Source of the DNA: an uncultured Collinsella sp.
Lineage (GTDB): Bacteria > Actinomycetota > Coriobacteriia > Coriobacteriales > Coriobacteriaceae
Reading direction: 5' to 3'
Length of the DNA stretch: 12,152 nucleotides
Assembly: GCA_900542965.1 (NCBI GenBank)
Contig: UQPY01000062.1
Coordinates: forward strand, 1-12,152
Notes under the pieces: model-generated
The model's input: the letters and a program-made list of their open reading frames with translations, nothing else
The model's database searches: none
Told to the model about the DNA's origin: nothing
Made by a program: the position numbers and the translations under genes
In this document: positions 6,753 to 12,152 of the stretch, piece after piece
Numbering within the stretch: the first letter of the stretch is position 1
How the letters are laid out: the number at the start of each line of letters is the position of its first letter

Positions 6753-7796
6753 CTACTCAAAGTATTGAAACTTGTTGGTCGAGAAGGCAAACGTGACGAC
6801 AAAGCCTTTGCCAGGCTCGGATGCTGCGGTGACGTCGATGCCCATCTTGGAGCACAGACGCGCCACCAGGTAGAGGCCGATGCCCGTTGCGCGCTTGGTG
6901 GTGCGGCCGTTGTCGCCGGTAAAGCCCTTCTCGAACACGCGTGGCAGGTCTGCCGCACTCACGCCGCAGCCGTTGTCGGCAACAGTGAGCTCGATGCGCT
7001 CGCTCGCCAGGCCCTCGTCCAGCAACGCGCCCGAAAACACGATCTTCGCGCCGTCCTCGCGCGCATATTTAATACTGTTCTGAATAAGCTGGCCCAGAAT
7101 AAACTCGAGCCACTTCTCGTCGGTAAAGACCTCGAAGTCGAGGTTCTCGCACACCGGGGCCACGTGCGCCGCGATGAGCTCGCGCGCGTTGGCTTTAATC
7201 GCGCCCGTCACCAAGGTCTTGAGATCCCAGTGGCGAATCAGGTAGTCCCGCTCCACGACTTCCGAGCGCGCGTAGTACAGCGCCTGGTAGATATAGCGCT
7301 CCACGCGAGCCAGCTCGCGACCCAGGTCATCCACGCGCGACAGGTCGTCTTCGCTGCCGTCCAGGTTTTCCAAAATTAGATGGGCCGCCGCCAGGGGCAG
7401 CTTGGCCTCGTGGACCCAGCTCTCGATATAGTCGCGATAGTCATCGGTCTGACGTCTGCCTTCGGCAACCTCGTCACAAGCGGCTTTGCCCACCCGGCGC
7501 AAGACCTCGTACTCGAGCTCGCCCTCGGCATAGGTCGGGCATTGCACCATCTCCTGCACCCATGCGGGACTCTCGAGCTCCTCTGCCGCACGCTCCAGCT
7601 GGCGCAGAAAACGACGACGGCGCGCGTACTCGATCACGATGCCGAGCATACCAAAGATATAGGACACGCCGACCGCCACGACCACGATAGAAACGGGTGC
7701 GCCGGCGACCGTCAGCACAAAGCAGCTCAGCAGCACGCCGCACGTCCACACGGCGACGGGAAGCAGCGCATCTTTGAAGAATTTGGCAAACGACAT
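6753..7796 (-). CDS. Intramembrane-sensing histidine kinase, BceS-like
   Basis: Membrane sensor kinase of 347 residues. Two helices (about 11-31 and 35-55) are joined by a loop of only a few residues, so there is no extracellular sensor domain; this is the hallmark of intramembrane-sensing kinases such as BceS, which take their signal from a partner ABC transporter or the membrane. The phosphoacceptor is His129 in YIESWVHEAKLPLAA, close to the BceS-type WVHEIKTP. Then follow the N box (QLIQNSIKYA), G1 (DNGCGV), F box (FEKGFTG) and G2 (ATGIGLYLV). The ATG lies 9 bases after the regulator's stop, and its RBS (AGGGG) overlaps that stop, so the pair is cotranscribed and coupled. No BceAB-type permease is seen within the window. 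No clear terminator separates it from hipB. Confidence 0.92.
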   Translation of the reverse strand: MSFAKFFKDALLPVAVWTCGVLLSCFVLTVAGAPVSIVVVAVGVSYIFGMLGIVIEYARRRRFLRQLERAAEELESPAWVQEMVQCPTYAEGELEYEVLRRVGKAACDEVAEGRRQTDDYRDYIESWVHEAKLPLAAAHLILENLDGSEDDLSRVDDLGRELARVERYIYQALYYARSEVVERDYLIRHWDLKTLVTGAIKANARELIAAHVAPVCENLDFEVFTDEKWLEFILGQLIQNSIKYAREDGAKIVFSGALLDEGLASERIELTVADNGCGVSAADLPRVFEKGFTGDNGRTTKRATGIGLYLVARLCSKMGIDVTAASEPGKGFVVTFAFSTNKFQYFE

Positions 7797-7805
7797 AACC
7801 GGCCC

Positions 7806-8477
7806 CTAGACCGAATAGCCCTGGCCGCGGTGCGTCGTCAAATACCCCTTGATGCCGATTTTTTCGAGCGTGGTGCGCAGGCGGTTGATGTTGACGGTGA
7901 GCGTATTGTCGTCCACGAAGGCATCGGAGTCCCACAGGTCCTGCATGATGGCCGAGCGCGAGACGATCTTGCCCGCGCGGCTCAGAAGCAGCGAGAGGAT
8001 ACGCAGTTCGTTTTTGGTGAGCTCGGTGCTGGTACCGGTTTGCGTATTGGTGACCATGGAGCGTGCGAGGTCGAGCTCCAGTCCCTTGTGGACGAGCGTG
8101 CTACGCTCGCCCGCCGCCGCGGTGCGGCGCAGCAAGGCATTGATGCGCGCCACGAGCACGCGGGCGCTGTAAGGCTTGGGAACAAAGTCGTCCGCGCCAA
8201 GCGTCATGGCCATGACCTCGTCAATCTCGGTCGTGCGCGAGGTGAGGACGATGATGGGGACCTCGGATTCGCGGCGAACCTCATGGCAGATATGCTGGCC
8301 GTCCTTGACGGGAAGCGTCAGGTCGAGCAGCACCAGGTCGGGCGCGGCGGCGAGAATATCGCGCGAAACATGCTCGAACGATTCACAGGCCTCGACCTCA
8401 AAACCGGCACGGGCAAGGATGTCGGTAAGCTCGCGACGAATGGGCTCGTCGTCCTCAACGATATAGATCAGCGCCAT
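7806..8477 (-). CDS. OmpR-family response regulator, BceR-like
   Basis: A 223-residue DNA-binding regulator and partner of the adjacent kinase. The receiver domain has the acidic pocket Asp9/Asp10, phosphoacceptor Asp52 (LLDLTLP), Thr79 (VLTSR) and Lys101 (PKPY). A winged-helix trans_reg_C domain fills about 125-223 (LTKNELRILSLLLSRAGKIVSR, then DDNTLTVNINRLRTTLEKIG, ending HRGQGYSV). The DNTLTVNINRLR segment is typical of the BceR/GraR branch, which controls resistance to bacitracin and cationic peptides. The ATG at 8477 has GAGGGGAG upstream at about 8 bases. First gene of the two-gene unit. Confidence 0.94.
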   Translation of the reverse strand: MALIYIVEDDEPIRRELTDILARAGFEVEACESFEHVSRDILAAAPDLVLLDLTLPVKDGQHICHEVRRESEVPIIVLTSRTTEIDEVMAMTLGADDFVPKPYSARVLVARINALLRRTAAAGERSTLVHKGLELDLARSMVTNTQTGTSTELTKNELRILSLLLSRAGKIVSRSAIMQDLWDSDAFVDDNTLTVNINRLRTTLEKIGIKGYLTTHRGQGYSV

Positions 8478-8518
8478 GGATTCCGCTCCCCTCTTGGTTG
8501 TCTTGCCCCATTATGACC

Positions 8519-8528
8519 GCGGATCCGC
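8519..8528. promoter_or_regulatory. Palindrome upstream of the response regulator
   Basis: A perfect 10-base palindrome, GCGGATCCGC, about 42 bases before the regulator's ATG. Next to it on the minus strand is CATAAT (-10-like). It could be an operator for autoregulation, but a 10-base palindrome can occur by chance in GC-rich DNA. Confidence 0.25.
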
Positions 8529-8567
8529 AGATACGCGCCTCACGCGGCACCAAAGTGACAGAACTGT

Positions 8568-8636
8568 TCGCGAGTGGCAGAGGCTTGCCTCTCGCTCGCG
8601 ACGAGCACGGGAATTAAATGAGTTTTTAATCCCCGT
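8568..8636. repeat. Two adjacent hairpins between the unnamed gene and the regulator
   Basis: Hairpin one: TCGCGAG (8568-8574) pairs with CTCGCGA (8595-8601), and AGAGGC (8579-8584) with GCCTCT (8587-8592) inside it. Hairpin two: ACGGG-A-ATTAAA (8607-8618) pairs with TTTAAT-C-CCCGT (8625-8636), one mismatch. The second lies 15 bases past the stop of the unnamed gene on the minus strand and may be its terminator, although no T-run follows it. Confidence 0.5.
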
Positions 8637-8650
8637 CCCAGAAACATCAT

Positions 8651-9382
8651 TTAGCGGCGGGCACGGAGCTTTTCGTAGCCTTCGGCGAAGAAGGCGACCG
8701 TGGCGGCGTCGGAGTCGGCGGCGTCGGAGTCGGCGGCGGCAACCACACCGTGCTCGTCGCTCACCAGAAACAGCGCACCCTTGAGCTGCGCGGGAATGTC
8801 TACGCGCGTGACCGGGATGCCCTTGGTCTGGGCCAGCTGCTCAATGAGCGTCGCCGTGCCGCACAGGCACTCGTCCGCCGGCGCCACAAAGGCAAGCTCG
8901 CCGTTATCGACGGCGGCGAGCAGCTCGGGCGCCACGCCGGTTTCGTCGGCCTCGGAGCGGGCCTCGGCGGAGCGGGCACGCAGCGCCTTGGCCGACGTAT
9001 CGGCGAGCGGCTCGTACTCCCCCACCGTCATGGCGGCGTTGCCGTTGATGTCGATCACCAGCATGAGTACGCCGTCGTGCGCAGTGTAATCGCCCTCGGC
9101 AAGCGACCACTCAACGTGCTGTTTGGCCCAGCTGAGCATGTTATGGGTAAGCGGCTCGCCCTGCACCAGGCGCTCGGACAGTGCGCGAATGTGGCGGTTG
9201 AGCATGGGCACCTTTTTATTGGACATGCGCCAACGGCAGACAAGCGCGGGCTTGTCGAGTGTAAACTTCTCGACCGCCTCCTGATTGGCGCAAAAGTCCT
9301 CATACGCACGCTGATCCTCGGCATTGCCAAACAGCTCGGCATCATCAATCTGGGGCATGGTCATACCTTTCGTGTTAGTCAT
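8651..9382 (-). CDS. Unnamed 243-residue protein, possibly class IV aminotransferase-like
   Basis: I do not recognise this protein firmly. It has no signal peptide or membrane helix and is acidic overall. Some segments faintly recall the class IV PLP-aminotransferase fold (aminodeoxychorismate lyase, branched-chain aminotransferase): LNRHIRALSERL near 61-72, DGVLMLVIDINGNA near 103-116, and NGELAFVAPADECLCGTATLIEQLAQTKGIPVTRVDI near 160-196. Lys132 is the only nearby candidate for a PLP lysine, and the usual E-x-s-x-N segment is not apparent, so if related it may be inactive. A 15-base tandem repeat makes the DSDAA repeats near 218-227. Start: the ATG at 9382 with AGAGGA just upstream; ATGs at codons 7 and 9 are weaker. 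It follows purH on the same strand. Confidence 0.8.
   Translation of the reverse strand: MTNTKGMTMPQIDDAELFGNAEDQRAYEDFCANQEAVEKFTLDKPALVCRWRMSNKKVPMLNRHIRALSERLVQGEPLTHNMLSWAKQHVEWSLAEGDYTAHDGVLMLVIDINGNAAMTVGEYEPLADTSAKALRARSAEARSEADETGVAPELLAAVDNGELAFVAPADECLCGTATLIEQLAQTKGIPVTRVDIPAQLKGALFLVSDEHGVVAAADSDAADSDAATVAFFAEGYEKLRARR
8703..8732. repeat. 15-base tandem repeat inside the unnamed gene
   Basis: Two perfect copies of GCGGCGTCGGAGTCG, plus a 6-base partial third copy at 8733-8738. It encodes repeated Asp-Ser-Asp-Ala-Ala near the C-terminus and keeps frame whatever the copy number. Confidence 0.8.
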
Positions 9383-9398
9383 TCCGTCCTCTTATACC

Positions 9399-9435
9399 AA
9401 AAAGACGGCCCTCCAAACGGAGCAGCCGTCTTTTG
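9399..9435 (-). terminator. Strong intrinsic terminator of purH
   Basis: AAAAGACGGC (9400-9409) pairs with GCCGTCTTTT (9425-9434), and an inner CTCC/GGAG stem (9411-9414 with 9419-9422) closes an AAAC loop. On the minus strand it ends in a run of T, 29 bases after the purH stop. It also lies only 16 bases before the next gene's ATG. Confidence 0.85.
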
Positions 9436-9463
9436 CGGAGATTATTTTGTCCCAAGGCGGAAC

Positions 9464-11071
9464 TTAGTGGCGGAAGTGGCGAGCGCCCGTAAAGACCATA
9501 GCAATATTGTGCTCATTGCAGGCCTGGATGCTCTCGTCGTCGCGCTTGGAGCCGCCGGGCTGAATGATGCAGGTCACGCCGTGTGCAGCAAGCACGTCGA
9601 CATTGTCGCGGAACGGGAAGAACGCGTCGCTTGCACAGGCAAAGCCGCCCTTCTCCACGCCCTCGCGCTCGCAGAAGTCCTCGGCGCGCTCGCAGGCAAG
9701 CAGCGCAGAGTCAACGCGGTTAGGCTGACCCGGGCCCATGCCAATGCCGGCCTTGCCCTTGGAGACCAGGATGGCGTTGGACTTAACGCCCTTGCAGACC
9801 TTCCAAGCAAACTCGAGCTCGGCCATCTCGGCATCGGTGGGCTTGCGGTCGGTGGGGAACGTAAAGGTCGCGGGATCCTCGGTCACGTGGTCGACTTCCT
9901 GCACCAGCATGCCGCCGTCGATAGAGCGCAGCTCCACCTGGGCGCCGTGGTCCACGCCGCCGGTCGCCAACACGCGCAGGTTGGGGCGCTTGGCCATGCG
10001 CTCGAGCGCCTCGGCAGTGTAGCTCGGGGCGATGATGACCTCGACAAACTGCTTGTTCTGATCGGCGAAGTGCTCAACCAGCTCATAGGGAACCTCGCGG
10101 TTGCAGGCGATGATGCCGCCGAAAGCGCTCTTGGGATCGCAGGCGAAGGCGCGGTCGTAGGCGGCCGTGATGTCCTCGGCAACGGCGGAGCCGCAGGGGT
10201 TCTGGTGCTTGAGGATCACGCAGGCCGGCTCGTCGAACTCGCGGACCAGGTTCCAGGCGGCGTCGGCGTCCAGATAGTTGTTGTAGCTGAGCGGCTTACC
10301 CTGGATCTGCTCGGAGCCCACAAGCGGGAACTGAGAGCTCGCGGTGTTCTCGCAGCCCTCGGCAAAGCGATAGACCGTGGCCTTCTGCTGCGGGTTCTCG
10401 CCATAGCGCAGGTCGTCGACCTTCTCCAGCGAAATTTCGAGCTTGGCAGAGGTATCCGCCACGTCGCTTGCCTGGGCGGCGAGCCAACGGGAGATAGCCG
10501 TGTCGTAGGCGGCGGTGGTCTGGTAGACCTTCACCTGCAGGCGACGACGGGTGGAAAGCGTGGTGCAGCCACCGGTCTCGCGCATCTCGGCCAGGACGGC
10601 ATCATAGTCGGCCGGGTCGGAAATGACGGTAACGCTCGCGGCGTTCTTAGCGGCAGAGCGCAGCATGGAGGGACCACCGATGTCGATGTGCTCGATGGCA
10701 TCCGCGAAGGTGACCTCGGGGTTGGCGACGGTCTTCTCGAACTCGTACAGGTTGACGACCACCAGGTCAATCAGCTTAATGCCGTGCTGAGCGGCCTCCT
10801 GCATGTGCTGCTCGGAATCGCGACGGGCAAGCAGCGCGCCGTGAACCTTGGGATGCAGCGTCTTGACGCGGCCGTCCATCATCTCGGGATAGCCCGTGAA
10901 CTCCTCGATGGGGGTTACGGGAACGCCCGCGTCCTCGATGGCACGAGCCGTGCCGCCCGTAGAGATGATCTCGACGCCAAAGTCGTCAACCAGCGTCCGT
11001 GCGAAATCGACGACGCCCGTCTTATCGGTAACCGAGATCAACGCGCGTGCGATCTTCACATCAGATCCCAT
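9464..11071 (-). CDS. purH: Bifunctional AICAR formyltransferase / IMP cyclohydrolase
   Basis: Catalyses the last two steps of de novo purine synthesis: formylation of AICAR with 10-formyltetrahydrofolate, then ring closure to IMP, in the cytoplasm. The 535 residues are close to the usual length. The N-terminal cyclohydrolase domain (~1-200) shows ALISVTDKTG, STGGTA, MDGRVKTLHPKVHG and DLVVVNLYEF with IDIGGPSMLR. The C-terminal transferase shows LRYGENPQQ, ILKHQNPCG near 284-292 (catalytic Lys-His), SAFGGIIACN, GMGPGQPNRVD, SDAFFPF, IIQPGGSKRD and the terminal VFTGARHFRH. The usual GENPHQ reads GENPQQ here. AGGAGG lies 5 bases before the ATG (11077-11082). It is not followed by other pur genes in the window. 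Confidence 0.98.
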   Translation of the reverse strand: MGSDVKIARALISVTDKTGVVDFARTLVDDFGVEIISTGGTARAIEDAGVPVTPIEEFTGYPEMMDGRVKTLHPKVHGALLARRDSEQHMQEAAQHGIKLIDLVVVNLYEFEKTVANPEVTFADAIEHIDIGGPSMLRSAAKNAASVTVISDPADYDAVLAEMRETGGCTTLSTRRRLQVKVYQTTAAYDTAISRWLAAQASDVADTSAKLEISLEKVDDLRYGENPQQKATVYRFAEGCENTASSQFPLVGSEQIQGKPLSYNNYLDADAAWNLVREFDEPACVILKHQNPCGSAVAEDITAAYDRAFACDPKSAFGGIIACNREVPYELVEHFADQNKQFVEVIIAPSYTAEALERMAKRPNLRVLATGGVDHGAQVELRSIDGGMLVQEVDHVTEDPATFTFPTDRKPTDAEMAELEFAWKVCKGVKSNAILVSKGKAGIGMGPGQPNRVDSALLACERAEDFCEREGVEKGGFACASDAFFPFRDNVDVLAAHGVTCIIQPGGSKRDDESIQACNEHNIAMVFTGARHFRH

Positions 11072-11145
11072 GCAGTCCTCCTGTCTGGTACGCCGCCGTG
11101 CTCTGTGAGTCGGTGATACGTCGATCTGCAGCGCTCGCGCAGCGG

Positions 11146-11167
11146 CATTGAAAATACTGATTCAATG
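11146..11167. promoter_or_regulatory. Operator-like palindrome upstream of purH
   Basis: CATTGAA (11146-11152) and TTCAATG (11161-11167) form a perfect 7-bp inverted repeat with an 8-base gap, in the intergenic space between the divergent purH and acetyltransferase genes, about 75 bases upstream of the purH ATG. It could be a repressor site. I could not place a convincing promoter next to it. Confidence 0.4.
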
Positions 11168-11347
11168 TAGCGCATCGAGCGCGACGATGCACCCCGCAAC
11201 GCACGGCTGTGCAGAAAAAGCTTCGAGCGGGGGTTGCAGGAGCGCCACTGGGCACGGTGAGTTCATGGAACACAGGGGCACCATAATTAGATGCCAATGG
11301 CGTGGTAGAACTGTGCTCGATATGCATCCGCAATAGAAAGAGGCACC

Positions 11348-11989
11348 ATGGTCTCGCGGGTTCTCTACCGACCGTTTGATACCGAAGATTTCGACGCCAT
11401 CGCGCTGATCTTGCAGCAGCTTTGGCACAACAACTCGGATAACGATGAGTACAACCGCCTCGAGGCCGCGTGCGATCTTGCCTACTGCCTTTCGTCCTCG
11501 ACGTTTTCGCAGGTTGCCGTAATCGACGGTCAGGCGCGCGGCATTGCGCTTGCACGCGCAGGACAGAGCTCCGGCGCCACCGTTAAGGAACATTGGATGG
11601 ATACCGAACGCGCGCTGCTTTCGCAGATGCGCGAGCTGGAGCCCGAAGCTTGCGCCGAGTACCTCTCGTTTGTGCGCACCACCATTCGAACCAACAACCG
11701 CCTGCTCGAGAGCAGCCCACTGCCGCATGACAACGAGGTCACGCTGCTTGCCGTTGATCGCGACGTCCACGGCCTGGGCGTTGGCACGGTTCTGCTCGAC
11801 GCCGCAATCTCGCATCTGTCCTCGCTTGGAGCGACGAGGGCGCACCTGTACACCGACTCCAACTGCTCGTGGAAGTTCTACGAGCTGCACGGCTTTAAGC
11901 GCACGGCCACGCACCGCGCCAACCGCGAGGAACGCCGCCACGCCATGCCGCGCGAAAGCTTCCTCTACGAACTCGACCTAACCGTCTAG
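11348..11989 (+). CDS. GNAT-family N-acetyltransferase
   Basis: A 213-residue acetyl-CoA-dependent acetyltransferase with unknown acceptor. The fold begins with YRPFDTEDFDAIALILQQLW (beta1-alpha1). Motif A is complete near 128-152: EVTLLAVDRDVHGLGVGTVLLDAAI, with the acetyl-CoA pyrophosphate loop HGLGVG. Motif B is LYTDSNCSWKFYELHGFKR, the typical tyrosine-containing end (FYELHGF). An insertion near 75-120 between strands may shape the substrate pocket. AAAGAGG is 4 bases before the ATG at 11348. It is divergent from purH and the last gene in the window. Confidence 0.92.
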   Translation: MVSRVLYRPFDTEDFDAIALILQQLWHNNSDNDEYNRLEAACDLAYCLSSSTFSQVAVIDGQARGIALARAGQSSGATVKEHWMDTERALLSQMRELEPEACAEYLSFVRTTIRTNNRLLESSPLPHDNEVTLLAVDRDVHGLGVGTVLLDAAISHLSSLGATRAHLYTDSNCSWKFYELHGFKRTATHRANREERRHAMPRESFLYELDLTV

Positions 11990-12019
11990 GCCCAGCAGCC
12001 ATACCTAGTCATTTAGGAA

Positions 12020-12047
12020 CGTCCCCAATGGTTAGTCGCTGGGGACG
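12020..12047. repeat. Hairpin after the acetyltransferase gene
   Basis: CGTCCCCA (12020-12027) pairs perfectly with TGGGGACG (12040-12047) around a 12-base loop, 30 bases past the stop. The GGGGACGGTCTT context resembles short palindromes dispersed in many genomes beside RAYT transposases; it may also end transcription. No T-run follows. Confidence 0.45.
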
Positions 12048-12072
12048 GTCTTCGTAGGTAGCGCATAAAAAG

Positions 12073-12114
12073 GGGATGGGCTTTCCCCGACGGCTGTCGA
12101 GAAAAGCCCATCCC
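12073..12114. terminator. Terminator-like hairpin at the contig end
   Basis: GGGATGGGCTTTCC (12073-12086) pairs with 12101-12114 over 14 positions with one mismatch, and AAAAA precedes it (12067-12071). It is best read as a terminator for a minus-strand gene beyond the contig end, since on that strand it is followed by TTTTT. It could act for the acetyltransferase too, but any plus-strand T-run is cut off by the adapter. Confidence 0.65.
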
Positions 12115-12119
12115 ATAGC

Positions 12120-12152
12120 CTGTCTCTTATACACATCTCCGAGCCCACGAGA
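12120..12152. other. Illumina Nextera adapter (artefact, not genomic)
   Basis: CTGTCTCTTATACACATCT (12120-12138) is the 19-base Tn5 mosaic end, and 12139-12152 (CCGAGCCCACGAGA) is the following Nextera read adapter. The match is exact over all 33 bases. Genomic sequence therefore ends at about 12119. Confidence 0.98.

Noticed and set aside
5111..8477. hipBA plus the two-component pair as one new defence or persistence system.
   Set aside because: hipBA has its own operators and different base composition, and similar pairs are usually independent. Adjacency alone does not support a joint system.
8750..11116. A 788-codon open frame on the plus strand antisense to purH and part of the unnamed gene.
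   Set aside because: It lies opposite purH, whose full-length domains are clear. GC-rich codon usage keeps the antisense frame free of stops. Its translation shows no domain and no RBS.
11148..11336. A 62-codon plus-strand frame upstream of the acetyltransferase.
   Set aside because: It starts inside the palindrome at a TTG codon without an RBS and encodes no recognisable feature.
1..12152. CRISPR array, prophage, integrase or insertion sequence.
   Set aside because: No regularly spaced repeats and no transposase, integrase or phage structural protein are encoded on either strand.

Overview
The window is a 12.2 kb piece of a high-GC bacterial genome. Gene content and style point to a gut Coriobacteriia actinobacterium, most likely Collinsella or a close relative; this is an inference from protein character and intergenic style, not from a marker gene. 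Most of the sequence is ordinary chromosomal housekeeping. The last 33 bases (12120-12152) are not genomic: they match the Illumina Nextera (Tn5 mosaic end plus adapter) sequence, so the window runs to the end of an untrimmed contig.

Layout. 93-2996 (minus): pcrA, a UvrD/PcrA-family helicase with two unusual Pro/Ala-rich low-complexity segments. 2997-3352: a 356-base intergenic region holding the pcrA promoter, a REP-like hairpin and a terminator nested inside a second long inverted repeat. 3353-4333 (minus): uppP, the undecaprenyl-pyrophosphate phosphatase of cell-wall lipid recycling, probably with a TTG start. 4583-5020 (plus): a universal stress protein. It converges on hipBA across a shared bidirectional terminator. 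5111-6636 (minus): hipBA, a complete type II toxin-antitoxin pair with overlapping genes and two matching palindromic operators upstream. This block is visibly less GC-rich than its flanks and looks acquired. 6753-8477 (minus): an OmpR-type response regulator and a short intramembrane-sensing histidine kinase of the BceRS type, without the ABC transporter such pairs usually accompany. 8651-9382 (minus): a protein I cannot name, with a possible distant likeness to class IV aminotransferases. 9464-11071 (minus): purH, the bifunctional enzyme for the last two steps of IMP synthesis. 11348-11989 (plus): a GNAT acetyltransferase, followed by two hairpins and the adapter.

How the genes fit together. 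Three short units are supported: the response regulator and kinase (9-base gap, the kinase RBS overlapping the upstream stop), hipB-hipA (10-base overlap), and possibly purH with the unnamed gene, separated by a strong terminator that ends only 16 bases before the unnamed gene's start. The BceRS-like pair and uppP could both relate to cell-envelope antibiotic stress (bacitracin-type drugs target the UppP substrate), but they are not in one operon and any link is inference. I found no CRISPR array, rRNA, tRNA, transposase or phage gene. I see no novel multi-gene system. The best leads are the hipBA operator architecture, the orphan BceRS-like pair, the unnamed protein and the nested intergenic repeats.
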